Position numbers and translations under genes: made by a program | Part shown: in pieces, positions 20,035 through 27,715 of the stretch | Position numbering within the stretch: the stretch's first letter is position 1 | Layout of the letters: the number at the start of each line of letters is the position of its first letter | DNA from: Alicyclobacillus tolerans | Lineage (GTDB): Bacteria; Bacillota; Bacilli; Alicyclobacillales; Alicyclobacillaceae | DNA: 64,000 nt | Reading direction: 5' to 3' | Assembly: GCF_001447355.1 (NCBI RefSeq) | Contig: NZ_JXBW01000001.1 | Coordinates: 186,001-250,000, forward strand | The notes under the pieces: model-generated | Seen by the model: the letters and a program-made list of their open reading frames with translations, nothing else | The model's database searches: none | Told to the model about the DNA's origin: nothing

Positions 20035-20846
20035 AGTTAACCGGACTGCGCCTCACTTTGCTCATTGTTTTCGCAATCGTACCGATTCTTTACACGCTGC
20101 TACCCATGGCGCACCTGTTTGTCGGCACATCTCCAGCTTCCATGTGGAGATCTTGGATGGATCCCGAGCTGCTTGCCGCCGTCGCGACGTCGCTTCTCGG
20201 CGCGATGACGGCAACGGCTCTGTCTTTGGGCTTCGGTTTACCTGCAGCCTTTTTGATCGCGATCGCTCGATTTCCTGGAAAGTGGTTGCTTGAATCGTTT
20301 CTCTTGCTACCACTCGTCCTGCCACCCATTGTTGGCGGCGTTGCATTAGTCGACCTGTTTGGGCCTTATGCCTGGATTGGTCAATGGGCGGCTATGCGTG
20401 GTGTGATGTTGACAAATTCGCTTTGGGGAATCGTGCTGGCGCAATGGTATATCACCGGGCCATTCCTGATTGTCACTGCGGAGGCAGGATTTCGTGTGGT
20501 ACCGAGTGAGCTTCGCGAAGCGGCGATATTGGATGGAGCAGACCTATTTACACAATTTTGGAGATTGTATGTTCCTTTAGCAGGAAAGGCGATTTTAGCG
20601 GGAACCGCATTGACGTTCGCCAGGGCAGTGGGGGAGTTTGGCGCTACCATGTTAATGGCATACCATCCGTACAGCCTGCCGGTCGACATATGGGTGCAAT
20701 TTACCACGAATGGCGTCTCCGGCATGATTCCGATTGCCTGTGGAGCCATCCTGATGATGGTCGTTGGCCTTGTTATCGGACGGTGGATCATGCGAGTGCG
20801 GCAGAGTCATCAGCGAGAGACGTCCTCATCTGCGTCACCTTGGTGA
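20031..20846 (+). CDS. Molybdate/tungstate-type ABC permease
   Basis: A 271-aa ModB/WtpB-type permease with about five to six membrane segments. The EAA loop, LREAAILDGADLFTQFWRLY (about residue 162-182), contacts the ATPase. The GTG start overlaps the binding-protein stop, so the pair is coupled. The next plus-strand gene (hmp) is unrelated, so no ModC/WtpC ATPase is encoded here. The import complex must borrow an ATPase encoded elsewhere. Confidence 0.9.
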   Translation: MKLTGLRLTLLIVFAIVPILYTLLPMAHLFVGTSPASMWRSWMDPELLAAVATSLLGAMTATALSLGFGLPAAFLIAIARFPGKWLLESFLLLPLVLPPIVGGVALVDLFGPYAWIGQWAAMRGVMLTNSLWGIVLAQWYITGPFLIVTAEAGFRVVPSELREAAILDGADLFTQFWRLYVPLAGKAILAGTALTFARAVGEFGATMLMAYHPYSLPVDIWVQFTTNGVSGMIPIACGAILMMVVGLVIGRWIMRVRQSHQRETSSSASPW

Positions 20847-21132
20847 AGTGAGCAGACGCCAAACCGATACATCCCTGATGGCATGAGCCGAAAGCAGGTG
20901 TGCATTTCAGATTCGGCGTGTTTGCTGTCACGCAGTTGATGACAAATCACACACCAAATCATGTCATCTCGCAGTGACCAATCCTCATTGTGCACGATAG
21001 GCGCCCCCCAAAAGATTGGTGTAGACCTACGATATCACAGCGGGGGTGCAGAATCTGACGAAAGCTGTCGAAGTCGTGAAAATCTCCTGACGGCTTGGCG
21101 AATAGCCCCTCAATTTGTCGAATGAAATCCAT
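20810..21132 (-). pseudogene. Cys-rich small protein gene with a frameshift at a G6 run
   Basis: Two minus-strand reading frames join into one 107-residue protein if one base is added at the homopolymer at 21004-21009 (six G on the minus strand). The first part begins MDFIRQIEGLFAKPSGDFHD at 21132, 14 bp after the nsrR stop. The second reads APIVHNEDWSLRDDMIWCVI and ends with CSLHQGD. The second half has CxxCH and further Cys and His residues that could bind zinc. I recognise no family. It may be a real frameshift, a sequencing error, slippage-dependent, or an independent 61-aa gene from GTG 20995. Its end overlaps the permease gene by 37 bp on the opposite strand. Confidence 0.45.
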
Positions 21133-21145
21133 TGTGGATTGCGTT

Positions 21146-21592
21146 TCAAGAGGTTCTGTTCTTAGCGAAAAGCACCCGCAACAGCACCGGATCGCCCACA
21201 ACATCAGCTAAGGTATATTCGTCCAACACAGCTAAAAATGCCTCCATCGCCTTCTGTAAAACGCGTTTCAGTCTGCAGGTCGGATTCAAAATACATATTC
21301 CGGCCTCAGCTTGAAAACACTCGACAACGTGCAGGTTTTCTTCCATTTGGCGGACCACATCCCCGATGCGAATTTCAGTCGCAGGTTTGGCGAGCCGAAA
21401 CCCACCGTTGCGGCCGCGAATGGTCTGAATGTAACCAAGTTGACCAAGCCTGTGCACGGCCTTGGTCAAATGATTGCGCGATATCCCGTACACTTTCGCG
21501 ATTTCATCGATATTCGCAAGTTCTTCTGATGGAAGGGAGGCTGCATACATGAGTGTTCGCAACGAATAATCCGTAAACAACGTCAAGTTCAC
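21146..21592 (-). CDS. nsrR: Rrf2-family NO-sensing repressor
   Basis: A 148-aa Rrf2 regulator with an N-terminal winged helix-turn-helix (LANIDEIAKVYGISRNHLTK, residues 26-45) and RGRNGGFRLAKP wing. Three cysteines occur in ECFQAEAGICILNPTC (about residues 92-107), the [Fe-S] ligands characteristic of NsrR. In its family the cluster reacts with nitric oxide and releases DNA. The start is GTG at 21592 with GGGGAT about 7 nt upstream. It is divergent from hmp, the usual NsrR target, with an NsrR-like box between them. Confidence 0.93.
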   Translation of the reverse strand: MNLTLFTDYSLRTLMYAASLPSEELANIDEIAKVYGISRNHLTKAVHRLGQLGYIQTIRGRNGGFRLAKPATEIRIGDVVRQMEENLHVVECFQAEAGICILNPTCRLKRVLQKAMEAFLAVLDEYTLADVVGDPVLLRVLFAKNRTS

Positions 21593-21628
21593 GTTTTAGA
21601 TCCCCTTTCGTCATACATCCGTCAAACA

Positions 21629-21651
21629 AAGATGCATTTTATATATATTTT
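21629..21651 (+). promoter_or_regulatory. NsrR-like operator between nsrR and hmp
   Basis: The left half AAGATGCATTT matches the NsrR half-site exactly; the right half is an AT-rich degenerate arm. It lies over the expected -35 of hmp, so bound NsrR would block it. Confidence 0.6.
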
Positions 21652-21668
21652 TTAATGTCCCAAGCTCT

Positions 21669-21674
21669 TATAAT
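21669..21674 (+). promoter_or_regulatory. -10 element of hmp
   Basis: TATAAT lies 37 bp before the hmp ATG. The -35 is weak (TATTTT/TTTTTA) and is covered by the NsrR-like box. Confidence 0.6.
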
Positions 21675-21710
21675 GACATCGTCAGAGAGAACGACATGGG
21701 AGGAATCAGA

Positions 21711-22925
21711 ATGCTGAGCACAGAGACGAAGTCCATTATCCTTTCAACCGTGCCCGTTTTAGAACAACATGGCGAGGCCATTACTGGCCGATTCTATCAT
21801 ATTCTGTTCAGCGAACATCCAGAGCTACTCAACTTGTTTAACCAAACGAACCAGCGTCAAGGGAAGCAACAGACTGCACTTGCCAATGCCGTGTACGCCG
21901 CGGCAGCGCATATCGACAACCTTTCCGTCATTCTTCCAGTCGTTCAACGGATTTCGGAAAAACACAGAGCGCTTGGTGTCACGCCTGATCAATATCCCAT
22001 CGTCGGCGAAACCCTGTTAAAAGCTATCAAGGACGTTTTAGGCGATGCGGCAACGCCAGAGATTATGGACGCCTGGGCACAGGCGTACGGTGCGATTGCC
22101 GACGTATTCATCTCGGTGGAACAAGAACTCTACCGCGAAGCGGCCGAACAACCAGGCGGATGGCGTGGATTCCGCGAGTTCATCGTGCGCGACAAGGTCA
22201 AAGAAAGCGAGGCCATTACGTCGTTTTATCTTGAACCCGCCGACGGCAAAGCCATAGCCAGCTATGTCCCTGGTCAATATTTGACCTTCCTCGTGCAGGT
22301 GCCTGGGCAACAATACCTGCAACGACGTCATTATAGCCTGTCCGATGCGCCTGGCAAACCGTATTATCGGATCAGCGTGAAGCGGGAAGCTGGAATAAAC
22401 GGCCTGCCGGATGGCATCGTGTCGACCTATTTGCATGATACGGTGCAAGCCGGTGACAAATTACAGGTGAGCGCCCCTGCAGGCGATTTCAAATTGGATA
22501 CGACAAACAATAAACCTATCGTACTGCTAAGCGGCGGCGTAGGCATGACACCGCTCATCAGCATGGCACAGACCCTGGCAGAACGCGGTGACACCCGCCC
22601 CATCGTCTATATCCACTCCGCCATCGAAGGCAGCGTGCACGCATTCGATCAGCAGTTACGCGAACTGGCCAAACAGCCAAACTTCTCTTACCACGTGGTG
22701 TATGAACGGCCACAAGGGGAAGACGAGCGGCATCCACACTTCGCCAAGTCTGGATTTGTCGATCGCGATTTGATCGAACGGCTGGCACCAGCAGATGCAA
22801 CATTCTACTTTTGCGGACCGACCCCATACATGCGCGCCGTCTACAAGACTTTGCATGCAATGGGCATTGAAGAAGAGCGCATTCGCTTCGAATTCTTCGG
22901 GCCTACGTCGCAATTGCTCGACTGA
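21711..22925 (+). CDS. hmp: Flavohaemoprotein (nitric oxide dioxygenase)
   Basis: A 404-aa Hmp that oxidises nitric oxide to nitrate with O2 and NAD(P)H in the cytosol. Domains in order: globin (about 1-140) and FAD-binding domain (about 150-260; YLQRRHYSLSDAPGKPYYRI). The NAD(P)-binding domain (about 270-404; LLSGGVGMTPLISMAQTL) comes last, ending in YFCGPTPYM and FEFFGP. The ATG at 21711 has GGGAGG 7 nt upstream; a GTG/ATG further upstream is not needed. Divergent from nsrR and followed by a strong terminator, it is a single-gene NO-inducible unit. Confidence 0.96.
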   Translation: MLSTETKSIILSTVPVLEQHGEAITGRFYHILFSEHPELLNLFNQTNQRQGKQQTALANAVYAAAAHIDNLSVILPVVQRISEKHRALGVTPDQYPIVGETLLKAIKDVLGDAATPEIMDAWAQAYGAIADVFISVEQELYREAAEQPGGWRGFREFIVRDKVKESEAITSFYLEPADGKAIASYVPGQYLTFLVQVPGQQYLQRRHYSLSDAPGKPYYRISVKREAGINGLPDGIVSTYLHDTVQAGDKLQVSAPAGDFKLDTTNNKPIVLLSGGVGMTPLISMAQTLAERGDTRPIVYIHSAIEGSVHAFDQQLRELAKQPNFSYHVVYERPQGEDERHPHFAKSGFVDRDLIERLAPADATFYFCGPTPYMRAVYKTLHAMGIEEERIRFEFFGPTSQLLD

Positions 22926-22946
22926 CCGCGTAACGATAACCACTGC

Positions 22947-22975
22947 AACGCCCCGGCTGAACCAGTCGGGGCGTT
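22947..22975. terminator. Bidirectional terminator between hmp and sleL 3' part
   Basis: A perfect 9-bp stem, AACGCCCCG (22947-22955) with CGGGGCGTT (22967-22975), between two convergent genes. Confidence 0.7.
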
Positions 22976-22986
22976 CTCACTGTAAA

Positions 22987-23408
22987 TTAAAATTTGCGAA
23001 TCGTGTATCCATCTTTGAGTAAGTACCAAAGCTGAGGGAATTCGTTGCCAAGCACCCACACAGAGACACCACGCAACTGGTATTCGTCCACCAACGCTAG
23101 CTTAATGGCGGCGCTCTGGGCGTCGTCGAACCACACGCGATGCTGCACGCCGGCAACCATGTATTCAAAATACGGCGAGGCTGATTTTACATCCCAGATG
23201 ATAGGTGCCTTCTCCGCGATAGCCAAATTCTGGGCAGTATTGTTCGACACGCCACTGGCCCGAGTACGCCCTTTCTCATACGGCAATGGCCAATCATACC
23301 CATAAAGGGACATGCCCATAAGAATCTTTCCCGGCTCGATCACGCTGGTCGCGTAGTCCAATACCGCCCTTACCTGATCGATTGGAGCGATGGCCATCGG
23401 TGGTCCGC
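22987..23408 (-). CDS. sleL: C-terminal segment of interrupted SleL/YaaH-type cortex-lytic enzyme
   Basis: This segment encodes the last third of a GH18 spore peptidoglycan N-acetylglucosaminidase: GPPMAIAPIDQVRAVLDYAT, then ILMGMSLYGYDWPLPY and the ending DEYQLRGVSVWVLGNEFPQL. It has no start of its own that makes sense as a gene. The in-frame codons upstream to 23430 come from element DNA. Its missing N-terminal two-thirds lies at 32041-32926, about 8.65 kb away on the same strand. Joining them at the shared 18-bp core gives 1,290 nt in frame. The segment would be expressed only after excision of the intervening element. Confidence 0.88.
23391..23408. repeat. Left attachment core of the intervening element
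   Basis: TGGCCATCGGTGGTCCGC matches the right copy at 32041-32058 at 17 of 18 bases (T or C at position 11). On the sleL side it sits within a 12-bp perfect palindrome, CGATGGCCATCG. The mismatch is silent: both versions encode Gly-Pro-Pro-Met-Ala. Confidence 0.8.
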
Positions 23409-23460
23409 TTGCCATCATCCAACTACACATCCTCTGATCTGTGGTATCGATGAGTCTCTG

Positions 23461-24987
23461 TTAGACTGCGGAAAACGTATAGCAAATAGAGACGGAGATG
23501 TCTGGGCGAAACGACGTCAGTCTCACCTCTTGCACCAGTGCGGCTAAAATGCGCCTCTGGACAGACGTATATTCCGATTCGTACGGTCGAACAGTCAGCC
23601 ACGACAAAATCAAGTCGCCGAGCGATGCCTCCTGCTGATGGTTGTCGCTTCCTTCTGATACAGCCTCTAATGAGGCCAACCGCTCTCGCAGGGGGCCGTT
23701 AAGATGATCAAATTGTTCGAGTGAGAGAGCGCCACTTGCATACGCAGCAAATAGCTTCTCAAATTGCGCGACAAGGCGTGATCGTTCAACCTCTGTCACC
23801 TGTCGATAAAGCGGTCTATCCGCAATCAGGCGATCCTTTAGAGGCAAATACGTCAACACATCTTCCCTGACCCGCTGGATAACGGCCTGTTCCAGATCGT
23901 CCGCGCGCACATACGGAGCATTACAGGCCGACCGCCCGTACTCCGCCTGACGGGCACAGCGATAGTAGAGCGTATGGCGCCCGTTCTCTTTTGTCACGAG
24001 CCGTCCACCGCAGACACAACGCGCCAAACCCACGAGCAGGTGCACACTGCCGACGCGCCCGCGGTGTAAACGACGCTCCTCTAAGCAATGTGCGACCGCC
24101 GCAAACGTCTCGCGATCGATAATGGCTGGATGCGCTTCGAACACGCGGACGATCTCGGCTTCATCCCGCACCCAGTCGCTTCGGCGTTCGACAACGCCAA
24201 ACTGGCCGCGTCGAAAGCGCATACGCTTCGTTCGGCGGCCATACACGATCTCGCCGCAATAAACCGGATTCTGCAAGATACGGGCAATCCGGCGTTGGCT
24301 CCATAGTTTCCCATTTGGCGTCGCGATGCCTTGCCGATTGAGTCGTTCCGCGATTGCTCGGCAGCCTACGCCAGCTCGATACATCGCGAAGATCTGACGG
24401 ATAATCGGCGCTTCTTCATCGTCGACTTCAAGCCTTTGCGTCTCGCGGTTTAGGCGATAGCCGTCAGGTGGCCGACCATTCCATCTGCCACTGCGAGCCT
24501 TTTGCATCGCGCCGAGCCGCACGCGAACGGATGTCTTTTCTGATTCTGCCTGAGCGAGAGCACTGTGAATGGTAAACACAAACTCAGCGCGATCGCGATC
24601 GCTGTCGAAGTTTTCCTCAATAGATAGAACCCGCACCCCACAGGCAATTAATAAACGCAACATGGTTAAGGCGTCCACAGTATCGCGTGCAAAGCGAGAG
24701 ATACCCTTACACAATAAGACGTCAAAGCGGCCGAGCTTGGCATCGTCCAGCAGCCGCAACACCGCTGGGCGCTTTACCATACTCAGCCCCGTAATGCCTT
24801 CGTCGACATACACAAGCTCGTCTGGGGCCAACCATATCTCGTCTGCATCACTCGCCCGTAAGCGCGCATATTCACGTGCATATGCGATCTGATGTTCGAG
24901 TGAATCGCCGTGTACCTGCGATTCGTCGGAAACGCGGGCGTAGATGGCGCAGACGCGAGTCGTACGATGGTCGGATCTCAGCGTCAT
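23461..24987 (-). CDS. Large serine recombinase (SpoIVCA-like)
   Basis: A 508-aa site-specific recombinase. The N-terminal catalytic domain has the nucleophile region VCAIYARVSDESQVHGDSLE (Ser near residue 18) and the arginine-rich ISRFARDTVDALTM helix. It is followed by a recombinase domain (GRPPDGYRLN, NRQGIATPNGKLWSQRRIAR) and a zinc ribbon (CVCGGRL to CARQAEYGRSAC, about residue 325-365). A charged helical region follows. The length matches SpoIVCA. I start it at ATG 24987, with GGGAGA 7 nt upstream; the frame stays open to 25128 after a run of seven C. It ends 53 bp from the left att core and most likely integrates and excises this element. Confidence 0.93.
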   Translation of the reverse strand: MTLRSDHRTTRVCAIYARVSDESQVHGDSLEHQIAYAREYARLRASDADEIWLAPDELVYVDEGITGLSMVKRPAVLRLLDDAKLGRFDVLLCKGISRFARDTVDALTMLRLLIACGVRVLSIEENFDSDRDRAEFVFTIHSALAQAESEKTSVRVRLGAMQKARSGRWNGRPPDGYRLNRETQRLEVDDEEAPIIRQIFAMYRAGVGCRAIAERLNRQGIATPNGKLWSQRRIARILQNPVYCGEIVYGRRTKRMRFRRGQFGVVERRSDWVRDEAEIVRVFEAHPAIIDRETFAAVAHCLEERRLHRGRVGSVHLLVGLARCVCGGRLVTKENGRHTLYYRCARQAEYGRSACNAPYVRADDLEQAVIQRVREDVLTYLPLKDRLIADRPLYRQVTEVERSRLVAQFEKLFAAYASGALSLEQFDHLNGPLRERLASLEAVSEGSDNHQQEASLGDLILSWLTVRPYESEYTSVQRRILAALVQEVRLTSFRPDISVSICYTFSAV

Positions 24988-25138
24988 GGACGGTTCTCCC
25001 TGTTCGACATCCCTGAACTTAGTACTGACCGCATCAACTCCACGAGTCGATCCGCGACCGCCGCGGGATCCACCGTGCCAAACTGGACGCTCGATATTTT
25101 GACGAGTTTTCGCTTTCGCAATCGGCATCCCCCCCGCC

Positions 25139-25180
25139 TAACCGTATGCAATAACCGCCCGTCCGTTTGCCCCATGTCAA
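25139..25180 (-). promoter_or_regulatory. Candidate promoter of the recombinase
   Basis: On the minus strand a GCATACGGTTA stretch (25139-25149) resembles mother-cell sigma-E/sigma-K -10 elements, with AC about 16 nt upstream. A TTGACA occurs at 25175-25180 without a good vegetative -10. Either reading is tentative. Confidence 0.25.
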
Positions 25181-25294
25181 CGACTATCGCAAAAAGTTTC
25201 GAAACCTGGGTGCATTTAAGTTTGTTTCAAGGATGATTGGGTAGAATGAGGAAGTGTACAAGATTATTTACGATGTGATGGGCAGGTGCGAAGG

Positions 25295-25411
25295 ATGTTC
25301 GGAACAATTGCGGCCATCGTCCTCATCACGGCCGGCATGATTACCTTCAATCGTTATGTGAAGAAACAAACCGAGCGACTGGAAGAAAAAATTCAGTCGA
25401 TGAAGGCTTGA
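25295..25411 (+). CDS. 38-aa single-pass membrane peptide
   Basis: A small gene: MFGTIAAIVLITAGMITFNR followed by a charged tail rich in Lys and Glu. One hydrophobic helix (residues 3-18) and a short amphipathic tail are visible. AGGTG lies 7 nt before the ATG at 25295, and a strong terminator follows 30 bp after the stop. It faces away from the recombinase inside the element. I recognise no family. A role as excision factor is not supported, because those are usually soluble DNA-binding proteins. Confidence 0.6.
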   Translation: MFGTIAAIVLITAGMITFNRYVKKQTERLEEKIQSMKA

Positions 25412-25440
25412 TACGGTTACTCCTCTCTCCTTCTTTGCTT

Positions 25441-25474
25441 AAAAGGCCGCAGGAGCACTTCTCCTACGGCCTTT
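25441..25474. terminator. Bidirectional terminator inside the element
   Basis: AAAGGCCGCAGGAG pairs with CTCCTACGGCCTTT around a 5-nt loop (one mismatch). It lies between the convergent small peptide gene and the permease gene and has T/A runs on both sides. Confidence 0.8.
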
Positions 25475-25498
25475 CTCGCTGTATGATGCGGCTCGCAC

Positions 25499-26986
25499 TT
25501 AGTCCAAATCGAAATCGACGTCTTGCAACGGGATGAGCTTTGTCCGTTTGATCCATTTGTAGCCGAACCACAAGGCCAAAAATAACGGAATTCCGATGTA
25601 TGTCGCGATGACCCCGGTCCAATCGACTTTGCCACCCGTAAAGGCGCTGATATCTTGCCCAACGATGACAATTGCGCACAATACGGTCGCCAGCATAGGG
25701 CCAAACGGATACCATTTCGCCCGGTACGCAAGCCTGTTTAAGTCACGTCCCTGTGCGAGATAAGCCTTGCGGAACCGGTAGTGGCTAACGGCCACCCCGA
25801 GCCAGGCAAGAAAACCAGTCAAACTGGCCGCGTTCATCATCCACGTATAAACGGCACCGTTGCCGACAAATGACGACAGAAATGCAACGAATCCAATGAC
25901 CGTGTTGACATAGAGCGCGTTCATCGGCACGCCGCGTCGGTTGACTCGCGCAAACACGCGTGGGGCTTTCCCCTCACAGGCAAGTGCCCAAAGCATGCGG
26001 CTCGACGCGTACAACGAGGAATTCCCCGCCGACAGCACGGCTGTCAAAATCACGGCATTCATGACAGCTGCTGCAAGTGCAAACCCAGCTCGCCGGAAGA
26101 CGAGTGTAAATGGACTGATCGCGACGTTGTTGACGCTTGCGTTCAACAAGTTCGGATCCGTATACGGAATAAGCATGCCAATGAGGAAGATGGCTAAGAC
26201 ATAAAACAACAAAATGCGCCAGAATACTTGACGAATGGCTCGCGGCACGGCCCGCTCCGGATGCTCGCTTTCCCCTGCCGCCAAACCAACCAATTCCGTC
26301 CCCTGAAAGGCAAATCCAGCGACCATCACGGTGCCAAGGAACCCAAGCCAACCACCGTGAAAGGGCGTCCCGCCCGTCATGAACGTGTGCCAACCAACCG
26401 GATGTCCGCCCAAGATGCCAAAAATCATAGCTAGACCAATGATAATAAAAACGATAATCGTCAAAACCTTAATTCCCGCAAACCAGTACTCGCCTTCCCC
26501 GTACCCTCGCACAGAGACGACGTTTAGCAGAAACAATACGGCGAGGAATACGGCACTCCAAACCGCGGAAGGCGTGTGCGGAAACCAATACTTCATTACG
26601 ATGGCGCCCGCCGACAACTCGGCCGGCAACGTAACGGTCCATGTATACCAATAATTCCAACCCAGTGCGAAACCAAACGCCGGATCGACAAACCGCGTAG
26701 CATACTGCTCAAACGAGCCTGCAATTGGCATGAATGTGGCCATCTCACCGAGACTGGTCATGATGAAGTAGACCATGATGCCGACAATGATATATGCCAA
26801 CAGCGCGCCGCCGGGCCCCGCCGTGGAAATGGACGATCCGCTCGCCACGAAAAGCCCTGTGCCGATAGCCCCACCCAGGGCAATCATCGATAGATGGCGG
26901 GAGCGAAGTTCACGGTGCAACCCGACCTCCGCATGTTTGCGCACAGGTTGCTCTGAAAAGGGTGTACTCGCTGGCCTCTGACTCAC
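25499..26986 (-). CDS. APC-family amino-acid permease
   Basis: A 495-aa amino acid-polyamine-organocation transporter with about 12 membrane segments. The family start is plain: LHRELRSRHLSMIALGGAIG followed by TGLFVASG in helix 1 near residue 25-50. GSFEQYATRFVDPAFGFALG and FQGTELVGLAAGESEHPERA (helix 6 region) follow. It resembles the basic or aromatic amino-acid branch (LysP/RocE-like); the substrate cannot be fixed. The GTG at 26986 has AAAGGAGC 7-8 nt upstream; a longer frame to 27034 lacks support. It is cargo of the intervening element. Confidence 0.9.
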   Translation of the reverse strand: MSQRPASTPFSEQPVRKHAEVGLHRELRSRHLSMIALGGAIGTGLFVASGSSISTAGPGGALLAYIIVGIMVYFIMTSLGEMATFMPIAGSFEQYATRFVDPAFGFALGWNYWYTWTVTLPAELSAGAIVMKYWFPHTPSAVWSAVFLAVLFLLNVVSVRGYGEGEYWFAGIKVLTIIVFIIIGLAMIFGILGGHPVGWHTFMTGGTPFHGGWLGFLGTVMVAGFAFQGTELVGLAAGESEHPERAVPRAIRQVFWRILLFYVLAIFLIGMLIPYTDPNLLNASVNNVAISPFTLVFRRAGFALAAAVMNAVILTAVLSAGNSSLYASSRMLWALACEGKAPRVFARVNRRGVPMNALYVNTVIGFVAFLSSFVGNGAVYTWMMNAASLTGFLAWLGVAVSHYRFRKAYLAQGRDLNRLAYRAKWYPFGPMLATVLCAIVIVGQDISAFTGGKVDWTGVIATYIGIPLFLALWFGYKWIKRTKLIPLQDVDFDLD

Positions 26987-27156
26987 CTTGTTAGCTCCTT
27001 TCTTGTCCCGAAAATCATCGTATAGCGTGTACATATAAATCGCAATGAGAAATGCTTTCCTTCGCTAAAGAAATAGTGAAATAAAGTGCAAAGACATAAT
27101 CAAATGCAGCTTGGAGAACCTCAAAATAAGCGATGTTTGTAAAGGAGAGGAACTCC

Positions 27157-27702
27157 ATGAAAAGGTTTGCTGCCTATCTATCGACGTCGGCCCTACTGTT
27201 TACACTGTGGGCTCCAGTCAGTGCCAACGCAGCCGTAACCGGATCAAGCCACAAAGGGGATATCGAGTTTCGCGTCGGGTCCTCCACCTCGACGGTCATT
27301 GCAGGTGCCCGCGTGATCGTCATCAACCACGACGGGAACATCGTCGCCACAGGCCTGACCAATGCCCAAGGCACGTGGGACGCGCAGGTACCCCCGTACA
27401 AGGCCAATTGGAACAAAAAGTTTGACGCCAAAGGCGTCGTCAACGCCATCGTCATTGCGGACGGTTTTAATGAACAAGCCGTGTATATCATCCCCATCAC
27501 CGAACACACAGTTCAACCCGTCATTCTGCAGCCGATACAGGCCAATCGGCGCAACGCGCCTTCGGCGTCCCTCGGCAACTTTAGTACACACGATCTGCGG
27601 CGCTACATTGACCGCTATGCGTCTGAACTGAAACTGAAGCGGCAGGCACCGATTCCTGGCGATCCGGAGTACGCGCCATGGAGTCCTCAGCAACAGCAGT
27701 AA
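27157..27702 (+). CDS. Secreted protein with carboxypeptidase-regulatory-like fold
   Basis: A 181-aa protein with a Sec signal peptide (MKRFAAYLSTSALLFTLWAP, cleavage after SANA near residue 26). A domain of about 90 residues follows that resembles carboxypeptidase regulatory-like beta-sandwiches (FRVGSSTSTVIAGARVIVIN, then ATGLTNAQGTWDAQVPPYKA). A proline- and glutamine-rich tail ends it. The ATG at 27157 has AGGAGAGG upstream. The SpoIID-domain gene starts 13 bp later, so they form an operon and probably act together at the cell envelope. Exact function is not known. Confidence 0.75.
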   Translation: MKRFAAYLSTSALLFTLWAPVSANAAVTGSSHKGDIEFRVGSSTSTVIAGARVIVINHDGNIVATGLTNAQGTWDAQVPPYKANWNKKFDAKGVVNAIVIADGFNEQAVYIIPITEHTVQPVILQPIQANRRNAPSASLGNFSTHDLRRYIDRYASELKLKRQAPIPGDPEYAPWSPQQQQ

Positions 27703-27715
27703 GGAGTGGCTGCTC

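Noticed and set aside
24988-25128. 47-residue N-terminal extension of the serine recombinase
   Set aside because: The family starts near VCAIYARVS, and ATG 24987 has a good ribosome site while ATG 25128 follows a G-run with no spacing. It cannot be fully excluded.
26987-27156. Promoters for the divergent permease and secreted-protein genes
   Set aside because: The AT-rich region has several TATA-like stretches but no pair with convincing -35 and spacing.
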